Positions 1-5,145 of a DNA stretch of 6,292 nt are shown in pieces (within the stretch, counting starts at the first letter, position 1; every line of letters starts with the position of its first letter). Location: the NCBI GenBank assembly GCA_019422005.1, contig JAHZEF010000133.1:1-6292 (forward strand). The letters run 5' to 3'. A model generated the notes under the pieces. It did no database searches. It was not told the DNA's origin and saw only the letters and a list, made by a program, of their open reading frames with translations. The stretch comes from Clostridiales bacterium (lineage in GTDB: Bacteria > Bacillota > Clostridia > Oscillospirales > Oscillospiraceae). The position numbers and the translations under genes are program-made.

Positions 1-40
1 TTACATTCCACGGCCCTGCTGTGAACTTGAATCTTGACAT
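1..40 (-). CDS. Start of a probable sugar-phosphate isomerase/epimerase-type TIM-barrel protein (partial)
   Basis: Only 13 complete codons are visible before the window ends, reading MSRFKFTAGPWNV. The start is supported by a GGGAGG ribosome binding site at 49-54 with an 8-base spacer. The '(S/T)AGPWN' opening after a short basic/hydrophobic strand resembles the first beta strand of sugar-phosphate isomerase/epimerase (AP endonuclease family 2, xylose-isomerase-like TIM barrel) proteins; this is from memory of the family and rests on very few residues. The gene follows the oxidoreductase stop codon by 18 bases on the same strand, so the two are almost certainly co-transcribed. Gfo/Idh/MocA oxidoreductases are often paired with such isomerases in sugar or inositol-type catabolic operons, which fits. 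It could be another family sharing a similar N-terminus. Confidence 0.55.
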   Translation of the reverse strand, partial: MSRFKFTAGPWNV

Positions 41-48
41 CCTTGTTT

Positions 49-54
49 CCTCCC
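49..54 (-). promoter_or_regulatory. Ribosome binding site of the downstream partial gene
   Basis: On the minus strand the sequence GGGAGG lies 8 bases before an ATG at 40-38, within the 18-base gap after the oxidoreductase stop. It is the main evidence that a second cistron begins here. Confidence 0.7.
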
Positions 55-58
55 TTGG

Positions 59-1216
59 TTAAATTTCGTCAATATGAACCCAGCGGCGTTCTCTGCCGCT
101 CTTAAGGATTGCCTCTGTCAAACGCATGATATAGTGCCCGTCTTCAAAAGTGGCGAAGTCAGGCGCGCCCTCTCCCGGACGCCGCTCCGAACGGATCCAT
201 CCATAAAAAGCCTCCAGCGTATTCCGGAATGCATCGTTCCAGCCTTCCGGATGCCCCGCGGCCAGCCGCGCATAGGCCCGGGCGGCCGGCGCCATCAGAT
301 TCGGATCCCGGATGATCTCTTCATTATACCTGTCACGGTTCCCCTTCCACATATGGTCCGAGGTTTCCTGCTGCCAATGATAAGACGCCCGGCTTCCGTC
401 GACCTCAATCTCAATAAAATTCTTGCGCCCCGCCGAGATTTCGCTGCACTGGAAGACCCCGGCCGCGCCGTTGGCAAATTTCAGGAGGACGCCCGCGTAA
501 TCCTCTGTTGCAACAGCGATCTCCTCATACTCCGCAGCAGTATTGGCAGAAAAAGTCGCCGTCTGCGCCGCCGGCTTTTTCCGGGTGGGCAGCGCCGTAA
601 CCGTGTTGGCGCAGACCTCCGTGATCCGGGAGCCTGCCATGGTCTGCGCCAGATCCATCCAATGGGAACCGATGTCCCCGATGCAGCGGGAGATGCCTGC
701 ATACTCCGGCTCCACTCTCCAGCTGTAATCCGTGTCAAACAGCAGAAAATCCTGCAGATAGCTGCCGTGAATCAGGTACGGCCGGCCAATTTCCCCGGCG
801 GCAATCCTGTTTTTTGCATCCTGAACCAGCGCGTTCATGCGATAGCAAAAGTTGACGCCCGCTACCGTTTCCGGATACTGCCGGAGCAGTTCCACCATTT
901 TTGCCGATTCCGCAGCGTTTCTTGCCAGCGGTTTTTCTGAAAAAACGTGTTTTCCGGCCCGGATGATCTTTTCATTGATCTCCAGATGGAGATGGTTCGG
1001 CGTACAGTTGTGGATCACCTGGATTTCCGGATCCCTGAGCAGTTCATCCGCCGTCTCATACACCCGCGGTACGCCGTATGCGGCAGCCAGTGCTTTCGCT
1101 CTCTCGCTTCCCCGGGCAAGCGCCGTCACCTCCACACCGCCGATGCGCCGGAGCGCATCCAGGTGCGCCATACCGATGAAGCCCATGCCTATGATGCCAA
1201 CCTTCAGATTCGCCAT
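59..1216 (-). CDS. Gfo/Idh/MocA-family NAD(P)-dependent oxidoreductase
   Basis: A 385-residue cytoplasmic dehydrogenase that should oxidise or reduce a hydroxyl of a sugar, polyol or derivative using NAD(H) or NADP(H); the substrate cannot be told from sequence. The N-terminal Rossmann domain opens with a beta strand and the GMGFIG dinucleotide-binding loop at residues 10-15. The family's EKP motif is at 94-96 (catalytic-type Lys95, in 'VFSEKPLA'), and the second catalytic block is 'GDIGSHWMDL' with Asp181 and His185 in the substrate domain. Length is typical of the family. I chose the ATG at 1216 because an AAAGGAG site (1227-1233) precedes it by 10 bases and the Rossmann fold starts right after it; an in-frame ATG at 1300 would add 28 Arg-rich residues with no family counterpart. 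It is followed at 18 bases by a probable isomerase and is divergent from a ROK regulator, which probably controls it. Confidence 0.93.
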   Translation of the reverse strand: MANLKVGIIGMGFIGMAHLDALRRIGGVEVTALARGSERAKALAAAYGVPRVYETADELLRDPEIQVIHNCTPNHLHLEINEKIIRAGKHVFSEKPLARNAAESAKMVELLRQYPETVAGVNFCYRMNALVQDAKNRIAAGEIGRPYLIHGSYLQDFLLFDTDYSWRVEPEYAGISRCIGDIGSHWMDLAQTMAGSRITEVCANTVTALPTRKKPAAQTATFSANTAAEYEEIAVATEDYAGVLLKFANGAAGVFQCSEISAGRKNFIEIEVDGSRASYHWQQETSDHMWKGNRDRYNEEIIRDPNLMAPAARAYARLAAGHPEGWNDAFRNTLEAFYGWIRSERRPGEGAPDFATFEDGHYIMRLTEAILKSGRERRWVHIDEI

Positions 1217-1226
1217 CCTCCGCACT

Positions 1227-1233
1227 CTCCTTT
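1227..1233 (-). promoter_or_regulatory. Ribosome binding site deciding the oxidoreductase start
   Basis: AAAGGAG on the minus strand sits 10 bases before the ATG at 1216-1214. It decides against the in-frame upstream ATG at 1300. Confidence 0.75.
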
Positions 1234-1376
1234 CCAGACTCTTCCGGTACGGACGCCGCCATACCGCCGCACAGGCCTGCTCCCTTTCCCTGCAGCGCAC
1301 ATCCGCGCCGTTCTGACGGGCAGCTGATCCCTGCCATACCGTAAAACCGGAGGTCCGCCTGCGTGAATTCCCGACC

Positions 1377-1388
1377 AGTTTTAAAACT
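1377..1388. promoter_or_regulatory. Candidate operator, perfect 12-base palindrome AGTTTTAAAACT
   Basis: AGTTTTAAAACT is its own reverse complement. It lies just inside the predicted transcript of the minus-strand operon, about +5 to +16 from the start inferred from the -10 at 1399-1404, a position where a bound repressor would block transcription. Its AGTTT/AAACT arms recur in the wider dyad at 1599-1623. Binding by the ROK protein is inference, and AT-rich palindromes this short can arise by chance. Confidence 0.4.
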
Positions 1389-1398
1389 TTCTTTTTAA

Positions 1399-1427
1399 AT
1401 CATAATACAGGCCATGCAGGAATGCAA
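1399..1427 (-). promoter_or_regulatory. Candidate promoter of the oxidoreductase operon
   Basis: On the minus strand TTGCAT (1427-1422) and TATGAT (1404-1399) are separated by 17 bases. The -10 matches the sigma-70/sigma-A consensus at five of six positions and the -35 at three of six. Transcription would start near 1392, giving a leader of roughly 175 bases. The spacing and AT-rich setting favour it; the weak -35 would suit a regulated promoter. Confidence 0.45.
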
Positions 1428-1484
1428 GCCTTTCTTCTCCTGTAAATTATTTTTTGTAAATTCCACCTATTTTTTGCACTTGTT

Positions 1485-1499
1485 TTTGTTAATATCAAA
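1485..1499. promoter_or_regulatory. Candidate operator dyad TTTG-N7-CAAA
   Basis: A 15-base near-perfect palindrome with TTTG and CAAA arms and a TAATA core; six of seven base pairs match. It lies between the two divergent promoters. The TTTG/CAAA arms resemble those around 1599-1623, so it could be an auxiliary site, but AT-rich sequence makes chance dyads fairly likely. Confidence 0.3.
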
Positions 1500-1598
1500 C
1501 TATATGCATACTTACCCTTTCAAAATTCCAATGAAAGAGGATCGTGTTACGGAAATTCCAGGGCAAAAAACCATCAAAACCCCCTGTTTTTTGCGTTT

Positions 1599-1623
1599 AG
1601 TTTAATAATGCAATTTGCAAACT
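1599..1623. promoter_or_regulatory. Candidate ROK operator, 25-base dyad AGTTT-N15-AAACT
   Basis: AGTTT at 1599-1603 faces AAACT at 1619-1623 around a centre at 1611, with an inner AAT/ATT pair at 1607-1609 and 1613-1615; eight of twelve pairs match. The size and the AGTTT...AAACT arms resemble operators known for XylR-type ROK repressors in Bacillota, recalled rather than looked up. It ends just upstream of the -35 of the ROK gene. A nested 14-base dyad, CAATTTGCAAACTG (1611-1624), is an alternative reading of the same site. Confidence 0.4.
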
Positions 1624-1624
1624 G

Positions 1625-1653
1625 TTGTATTTTGGGACAAATCGTGATATAGT
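1625..1653 (+). promoter_or_regulatory. Candidate promoter of the ROK regulator gene
   Basis: TTGTAT (1625-1630) and TATAGT (1648-1653) are separated by exactly 17 bases. The -10 matches consensus at five of six positions. Transcription would start near 1660, placing the 22-base palindrome at about +5 to +26 and the ribosome binding site about 50 bases into the transcript. Confidence 0.6.
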
Positions 1654-1663
1654 GGAATTGATT

Positions 1664-1685
1664 GGATCTGCCGGCCGGCAGATCC
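1664..1685. repeat. Perfect 22-base palindrome in the ROK leader
   Basis: The half GGATCTGCCGG (1664-1674) is followed immediately by its exact reverse complement (1675-1685) with no mismatch; symmetry stops at both ends. It sits between the predicted transcription start (about 1660) and the AAGGAGGT site at 1711. As DNA it could be an operator for autorepression; as RNA it could fold into a 9-bp stem with a GGCC loop. It is too far from a U-run to be a terminator. It is GC-rich inside an otherwise AT-rich stretch and unrelated in sequence to the AGTTT-type dyads upstream. Confidence 0.75.
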
Positions 1686-1710
1686 TGCGAGTTGAACGCA
1701 TACCGTCTGC

Positions 1711-1718
1711 AAGGAGGT
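1711..1718 (+). promoter_or_regulatory. Ribosome binding site deciding the ROK start
   Basis: AAGGAGGT lies 6 bases before the ATG at 1725. It decides against the in-frame ATG at 1662, which has no such site and would start within the palindrome region, close to the predicted transcription start. Confidence 0.85.
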
Positions 1719-1724
1719 ATCCCC

Positions 1725-2960
1725 ATGGCGCACAGGCCAACCGCCGCCGTCCCTTCAGACCTGAAGCTCAGCAACCGGATGCAGGTTCTGGAAGTTTTCA
1801 AATGGGGCGGTCAGCACACCATCAACCAGGCAGCAAGACAGATCGGCCTGAGCCGTCAGACCGTTATGAAAGCCGTGCAATTTTTTGTGGACAAGGGAAT
1901 TCTGACCATCGTCGGCAAAGGCAATTCCACATCTTCCGGCGGGAAGCGCCCCGACCTGTTCGCCCTGACCGGCCAGAAATATCTGCTCTGCATTGATCTG
2001 TGGCCTGATCAGCTGAATTTTACGCTGCTGGATTTTCAGTGCCACACCATCGACCGGCTTCACCTGCCGCAGCCGCTGCCGGACGATCTGCAGCGCACCG
2101 TACAGATGGTCGGCGCTGCGGTGCCCGGCCTGCTGTCCCACAACCAGGTGACGAAGGAGATGCTCTGCGGCGTCTGTATCTCCACCTCCGGCATCGTCAA
2201 TTACCATACGAACGCGCTGCGGTACAACTCCAATTCGCCCGGGTGGGGAACCGACGTCCCCCTCGCCGATTCCCTGCGCCCCTTTTTCAGTCCGGATACC
2301 CTGATTGTTGTGGAGAATATTGCCAAGCTGACCGCCCGTTCCCTGCTGAAGCAGACGGAACTGCAGACGCTTCGGGTTCTGTCTGTTTTCACCGCCTGGG
2401 GGCTTTCCGGCTGCTTCATCGACCGCGGGCACATCATGAACGGTAAGGATTCCCTGATCGGCGAATTCGGGCATATGATCCTGGCGCCGGACGACGATGA
2501 GCGCTGCGGCTGCGGCTGCTATGGCTGCTTTGAGCGTCTTGTCAGCAATTCCCGGCTGCGCCGCCGCGCCGCTGTCCTCCTCCGCCAAGATCCGGATTCC
2601 ATCCTCAACAGCTTTGTGCTGTCAGAGCTGACCATCCATTCCGTATTCACCGCATCACGCCGCGGGGACCGCTGCGCCCGGCAGCTGGCGGATGAAACCG
2701 CGCGGCTGTTTGCGATGGCCGTCCGCAATATCACGCTGGCATTCGACCCGGACGTTGTGGTATTTCAGGGCGATTATGCAGATGCCGACGACTATTTTCT
2801 GCAGCGCTTCCAAAGCTATCTGCAGGAATTTCAGTATTATCCGCCCGGCGGCCCCTTCCGTCTTCAGCTGGATCCCCGGCCGCTGGAATCGCTGTCCCTG
2901 GAAGGTGCTTATCTGCTGTTAATGGACCGCCTGTTCCGCGATTCCAGCATCTATGTCTGA
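1725..2960 (+). CDS. ROK-family transcriptional regulator (XylR/NagC-like), kinase residues lost
   Basis: A 411-residue protein with a ROK-repressor layout. Residues about 18-62 form a winged helix-turn-helix ('TINQAARQIGLSRQTVMKAV'), followed by the 'SGGKRPDLFAL' wing typical of ROK regulators at 71-81. The sugar-binding ROK domain fills the rest. The ROK zinc motif is present: His250 in 'GEFGH' and Cys261, Cys263 and Cys268 in a CxCGxxGCxE-like block, continuing to Glu270. The ATP-phosphate loop (normally DxGGT) reads 'IDLWPD' at 90-95, and the catalytic Asp of the usual NDAN motif is replaced in 'VENIAK' (196-201), so it should bind a ligand but not phosphorylate it. It is divergent from an oxidoreductase/isomerase operon, which it probably represses until a sugar or sugar derivative binds. 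The dyads at 1377-1388 and 1599-1623 and the palindrome at 1664-1685 are candidate sites. The effector is unknown. Confidence 0.92.
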   Translation: MAHRPTAAVPSDLKLSNRMQVLEVFKWGGQHTINQAARQIGLSRQTVMKAVQFFVDKGILTIVGKGNSTSSGGKRPDLFALTGQKYLLCIDLWPDQLNFTLLDFQCHTIDRLHLPQPLPDDLQRTVQMVGAAVPGLLSHNQVTKEMLCGVCISTSGIVNYHTNALRYNSNSPGWGTDVPLADSLRPFFSPDTLIVVENIAKLTARSLLKQTELQTLRVLSVFTAWGLSGCFIDRGHIMNGKDSLIGEFGHMILAPDDDERCGCGCYGCFERLVSNSRLRRRAAVLLRQDPDSILNSFVLSELTIHSVFTASRRGDRCARQLADETARLFAMAVRNITLAFDPDVVVFQGDYADADDYFLQRFQSYLQEFQYYPPGGPFRLQLDPRPLESLSLEGAYLLLMDRLFRDSSIYV

Positions 2961-3179
2961 CATGGCGGCATGCTCCGGCGCCCGCGCCCTTCCCGGCCGG
3001 CCCTGCGGAAACTGTCCGTCCAGCGTCGGCCGTGCACAGTACAGAAGCCCCGCCCGTCTGCCCTCCGGCTGTATTCCCCTGCAGCTCTGCCGCCGCGCAA
3101 ACGCTTTTCAAGCTGCAGCATCACAAGGGCGGCCGGGTGCACCTTCGTCCGCCGCAGGAAGCCTGCAGGCCAAACCAGA

Positions 3180-3214
3180 AAAACCGCCCTGCCGAATTTC
3201 AGCAGGGCGGTTTT
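3180..3214. terminator. Bidirectional rho-independent terminator
   Basis: A perfect 13-bp stem pairs AAAACCGCCCTGC (3180-3192) with its exact reverse complement (3202-3214) around a 9-base loop. On the plus strand the stem ends in TTTT followed by more T-rich sequence; on the minus strand it is followed by a run of five T. It can therefore end transcription of both the ROK gene (220 bases after its stop) and the nuclease gene (about 275 bases after its stop), which converge on it. Confidence 0.9.
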
Positions 3215-3372
3215 GTGATATTTCACGGGCCTTCCCGATACCTCCGTGGGCACCCATATTCCGCAGCGGCCGGTCTTGTCCCATATGCAATCCCGCTCCA
3301 GCCGGCCTCCGAAAAATGGAACCGATCCCCGAGAAAAGCCGGGGCGCCGCGGCCACGCCGGCGGAAAACCGG

Positions 3373-3452
3373 GCGGAGCCGCTCTCGCCGGTGCGTGCGG
3401 AGCCACTGTCCGCACCGGCCGGCCCCCTCTTCCGCAATACCGGGGCGGAGCC
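3373..3452. repeat. Three GCGGAGCC repeats with a strong hairpin
   Basis: GCGGAGCC occurs at 3373-3380, 3397-3404 and 3445-3452; the first and third copies extend to GGGCGGAGCCG. Between them GCCGGTGCG (3387-3395) pairs with CGCACCGGC (3411-3419) in a 9-bp stem around a 15-base loop; an alternative inner stem is TGCGGA with TCCGCA. It lies 37-116 bases beyond the nuclease stop, so on the minus strand it would be in the 3' untranslated part of that transcript. No U-run follows, so it is not a standard terminator. Confidence 0.5.
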
Positions 3453-3488
3453 GTCTGTCCTGCAGCCCGACGCTGCATGCAGCAGAAC

Positions 3489-5078
3489 TCACAGATTCAC
3501 AAACGTATCCTTTTCCCGCTCCAGCTCCCGCCATTTGCGCAGAAGCATGCCCCGCAGGTCATCCGCCCGCTCCGCAGTTTCCAGGTCTGCTGCCGAAATG
3601 CTGAGGATATGCAGATTTTCATGCACCAGCCGCCGGATTTCCTTCTCCGCCTCACGGGTATGGCCGTTTGCCGCAAACAGGAGAACCGTCTGATTGCCCT
3701 TGCGGCCGGAGATATGGGCCAGATTCCGAATCTGGCTCAGATCCACCCTCTGCCGCCAGTTCTTGCATTCCACCAGGATATACGCCCCCATCTGCCAGAG
3801 ATCGTCCTGCAGGGAGACATTCACAACGCTGATATCGATCTCCTGCGCGCCGGCCCGGACGCGCCGCCCCGTGATGCTCCAGCCGCTGATGTGTTCCAGC
3901 ACATAGGTGGCCACCGCTTCCCAGGAAGTCCCCTTTTCATAGTGTGTGACGGAACTGCGCGCCTGCCGGATCAGCTTCCGCAGAACCTGCGCGGAAAACG
4001 GGTTCTGCCTCTCTTCCTGCGGAAAAAGCCGCCACAGGTAGGGTAAGTACACGTACCGGGAATTCAGCGTCAGGTGCAGATCCTTGGAGATGACCGGTTC
4101 GTCCTCCCCTCTCAGAAAAGAGCGAAAAAGGCGGATATGGGACAGCAGGGCAAGAAGGTACTGCTCTTCCGACAGGATGGCGGGCGCTTCCGCCGTATCA
4201 CAGATCTCCCTCTGGAGGAATTCCAAAAATTCCCCATAGACCGGCGCCAGCGTTCCGGCCGTCCAGTCTGTGGGGGAAATGGCGCAGAGATAGAGGAATA
4301 CCTTGTGCCATTCCTCCCGCAGGCTGTCGGGATACAGCCATTTCCCATACGCATACACAGGATTAAGCAGAATCCCCTGTATACCGGATACCGAAAAGGC
4401 ATGCAGATCCTGAACCGTGAGCGCGCCCTTTCCATACGGCAGCGCCGCATCCAGGCTGAGCTGCTGCCCGCCCTCAAACAGAAGCGCCCCGCAGCCCTCA
4501 GCCCGGGGCAGATAGGCGATCACCTTCCGCCCCACCAGATCGCGCATCAGGAACGACCGCAGCATCAGCTGCCGTCCATACCGGCATGGGGCTTCGTTTT
4601 CCGCCCATATGGCAACGACGCGCCTGAGCAGCAGGAGGGCCGCTTCCTCCTCCAGCGGGCTGCACCATATCCCCCGGAGCGTGAACGCTCCGCAATCCAT
4701 GGTGCATGACCTGGGAATATGCGCCCCCGGCCTGCAGAAAAACTCCTGTACGCAGCGGAAAAACGTATTCCCCACCAGATCCAGTTCCGGATGGGAAATC
4801 CGGATCTTCCGGCCGGCCAGCAGCCGCTTGCAATTCTCTTTCACGCCGCTGCAAACCCGCTCGTCGATCTGTCCGGCCCGGTCTTCGGCACCAAGCACGG
4901 CAAACACATGGATCTCCGCTTCATATGCTCCGGCAGCGCCATGCGGCCCGGCCGGTCTGTAAAACCCCTCTCCAATACAGCGGTACGTGTCCATTGCTTC
5001 CACTTCCACCGCCGCTCCGGCCCTGCGCCCCTGCAAATGCAGAAACAAGAGCCCGGCAGAACTGATCGTGTCGGCCAT
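3489..5078 (-). CDS. Mrr-like PD-(D/E)XK nuclease-domain protein with a long unrecognised N-terminus
   Basis: A 529-residue, probably cytoplasmic protein. Residues about 380-500 match the pattern of a restriction-endonuclease-like (Mrr_cat-type) domain: an opening helix 'KGTSWEAVATYVLE' with Glu387, then 'QEIDISVVN' with Asp415, then 'YILVECKNW' with Glu437 and Lys439 completing D...ExK, then a Q-containing helix and a strand 'TVLLFAANGHT'. The nuclease residues look intact, so metal-dependent DNA cleavage is expected of the family; the substrate is unknown. Residues 1-370 show no domain I recognise: mixed alpha/beta, Cys-rich at 110-140 without a clear zinc pattern, no signal peptide or membrane segment. 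The C-terminal tail (about 505-525) is a charged helix. The ATG at 5078 has AGGAGG (5088-5093) 9 bases upstream. It has its own promoter and no methyltransferase, helicase or sensor partner in the window. It could be a type IV-like restriction or other defence nuclease, or a housekeeping DNA-processing enzyme. Confidence 0.85.
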   Translation of the reverse strand: MADTISSAGLLFLHLQGRRAGAAVEVEAMDTYRCIGEGFYRPAGPHGAAGAYEAEIHVFAVLGAEDRAGQIDERVCSGVKENCKRLLAGRKIRISHPELDLVGNTFFRCVQEFFCRPGAHIPRSCTMDCGAFTLRGIWCSPLEEEAALLLLRRVVAIWAENEAPCRYGRQLMLRSFLMRDLVGRKVIAYLPRAEGCGALLFEGGQQLSLDAALPYGKGALTVQDLHAFSVSGIQGILLNPVYAYGKWLYPDSLREEWHKVFLYLCAISPTDWTAGTLAPVYGEFLEFLQREICDTAEAPAILSEEQYLLALLSHIRLFRSFLRGEDEPVISKDLHLTLNSRYVYLPYLWRLFPQEERQNPFSAQVLRKLIRQARSSVTHYEKGTSWEAVATYVLEHISGWSITGRRVRAGAQEIDISVVNVSLQDDLWQMGAYILVECKNWRQRVDLSQIRNLAHISGRKGNQTVLLFAANGHTREAEKEIRRLVHENLHILSISAADLETAERADDLRGMLLRKWRELEREKDTFVNL

Positions 5079-5087
5079 AAGATCCTT

Positions 5088-5093
5088 CCTCCT
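5088..5093 (-). promoter_or_regulatory. Ribosome binding site of the nuclease gene
   Basis: AGGAGG on the minus strand, 9 bases before the ATG at 5078-5076, supports that start. Confidence 0.8.
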
Positions 5094-5110
5094 CTGCGCC
5101 GCAGCATGAT

Positions 5111-5123
5111 GTATACAGTATAC
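5111..5123. promoter_or_regulatory. Candidate operator dyad GTATAC-A-GTATAC over the nuclease -10
   Basis: GTATAC is repeated around a single central base, giving a perfect 13-base dyad whose arms are each themselves palindromic. The predicted -10 of the nuclease gene (5122-5117) lies inside it, so a dimeric repressor bound here would occlude the promoter. It may instead be just an extended, TATA-rich -10 region. Confidence 0.4.
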
Positions 5124-5145
5124 GACGAAACCCGTCAGTTTTGAA
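5117..5145 (-). promoter_or_regulatory. Candidate promoter of the nuclease gene
   Basis: On the minus strand TTCAAA (5145-5140) and TATACT (5122-5117) are 17 bases apart, matching consensus at four and five of six positions. Transcription would start near 5110, giving a leader of about 32 bases that contains the AGGAGG site. An overlapping reading shifted by seven bases, CTGACG and TATACA with the same spacing, is possible. Confidence 0.6.

Larger units (their letters stand above)
1217..1724. other. Divergent intergenic regulatory region
   Basis: 508 bases separate the two divergent starts. The oxidoreductase-proximal part (to about 1370) is GC-rich and would be the long 5' leader of that operon; I see no recognisable riboswitch or convincing leader peptide in it. 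From about 1375 to 1660 the base composition turns AT-rich, typical of promoters, and holds a candidate promoter on each strand, at least three dyads (1377-1388, 1485-1499, 1599-1623) and short direct repeats: TATTTTTTG at 1448 and 1468, exactly 20 bases apart; TGTAAATT at 1441 and 1455; AAATTCCA at 1458, 1523 and 1553. A perfect 22-base palindrome follows at 1664-1685. No supported gene lies here. Confidence 0.8.
2961..3488. other. GC-rich intergenic stretch between convergent genes
   Basis: 528 bases lie between the ROK stop and the nuclease stop. The only clear element is the terminator at 3180-3214. Open frames here encode Arg/Pro/Ala-rich strings with no domain-like pattern and no ribosome binding site, as expected for GC-rich non-coding DNA. 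Bases 2961-3179 hold nothing I recognise. Bases 3215-3488 carry three copies of GCGGAGCC and a strong hairpin (3387-3419). The stretch could contain a decayed gene, but I find no sequence that proves it. Confidence 0.7.

Noticed and set aside
74..940. Long open frame on the plus strand across the oxidoreductase gene
   Set aside because: It is an antisense shadow of a clearly recognised gene; the product is Arg/Pro-rich with no domain pattern.
1217..1300. N-terminal extension of the oxidoreductase from an upstream in-frame ATG at 1300
   Set aside because: The extra 28 residues are Arg-rich with no family counterpart, and the good ribosome binding site points to the ATG at 1216, just before the Rossmann strand.
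1056..1337. Leader peptide in the oxidoreductase 5' leader (minus-strand ATG at 1337)
   Set aside because: It has no ribosome binding site, extends far into the oxidoreductase in another frame, and shows no attenuator-like features.
1662..1724. Earlier start of the ROK protein at 1662
   Set aside because: It has no ribosome binding site, lies almost at the predicted transcription start, and would translate through the palindrome; AAGGAGGT at 1711 supports 1725.
1755..2588. 277-codon minus-strand frame opposite the ROK gene
   Set aside because: It is antisense to a well-supported ROK protein, has low-complexity Ala/Gly/Gln composition, and has no ribosome binding site.
3327..3344. Small hairpin CCCCG/CGGGG as a second terminator for the nuclease gene
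   Set aside because: It has only a 5-bp stem and no adjacent U-run on either strand; the 3180-3214 element is far better.
2951..3478. Minus-strand 175-codon frame in the convergent intergenic region
   Set aside because: It runs straight through a strong terminator and overlaps the ROK end; the composition is Arg/Pro/Gly-rich as expected of GC-rich non-coding DNA.
3246..4046. Plus-strand 266-codon frame overlapping the nuclease 3' half
   Set aside because: It is a shadow of the PD-(D/E)XK coding sequence, starting in non-coding DNA without a ribosome binding site.
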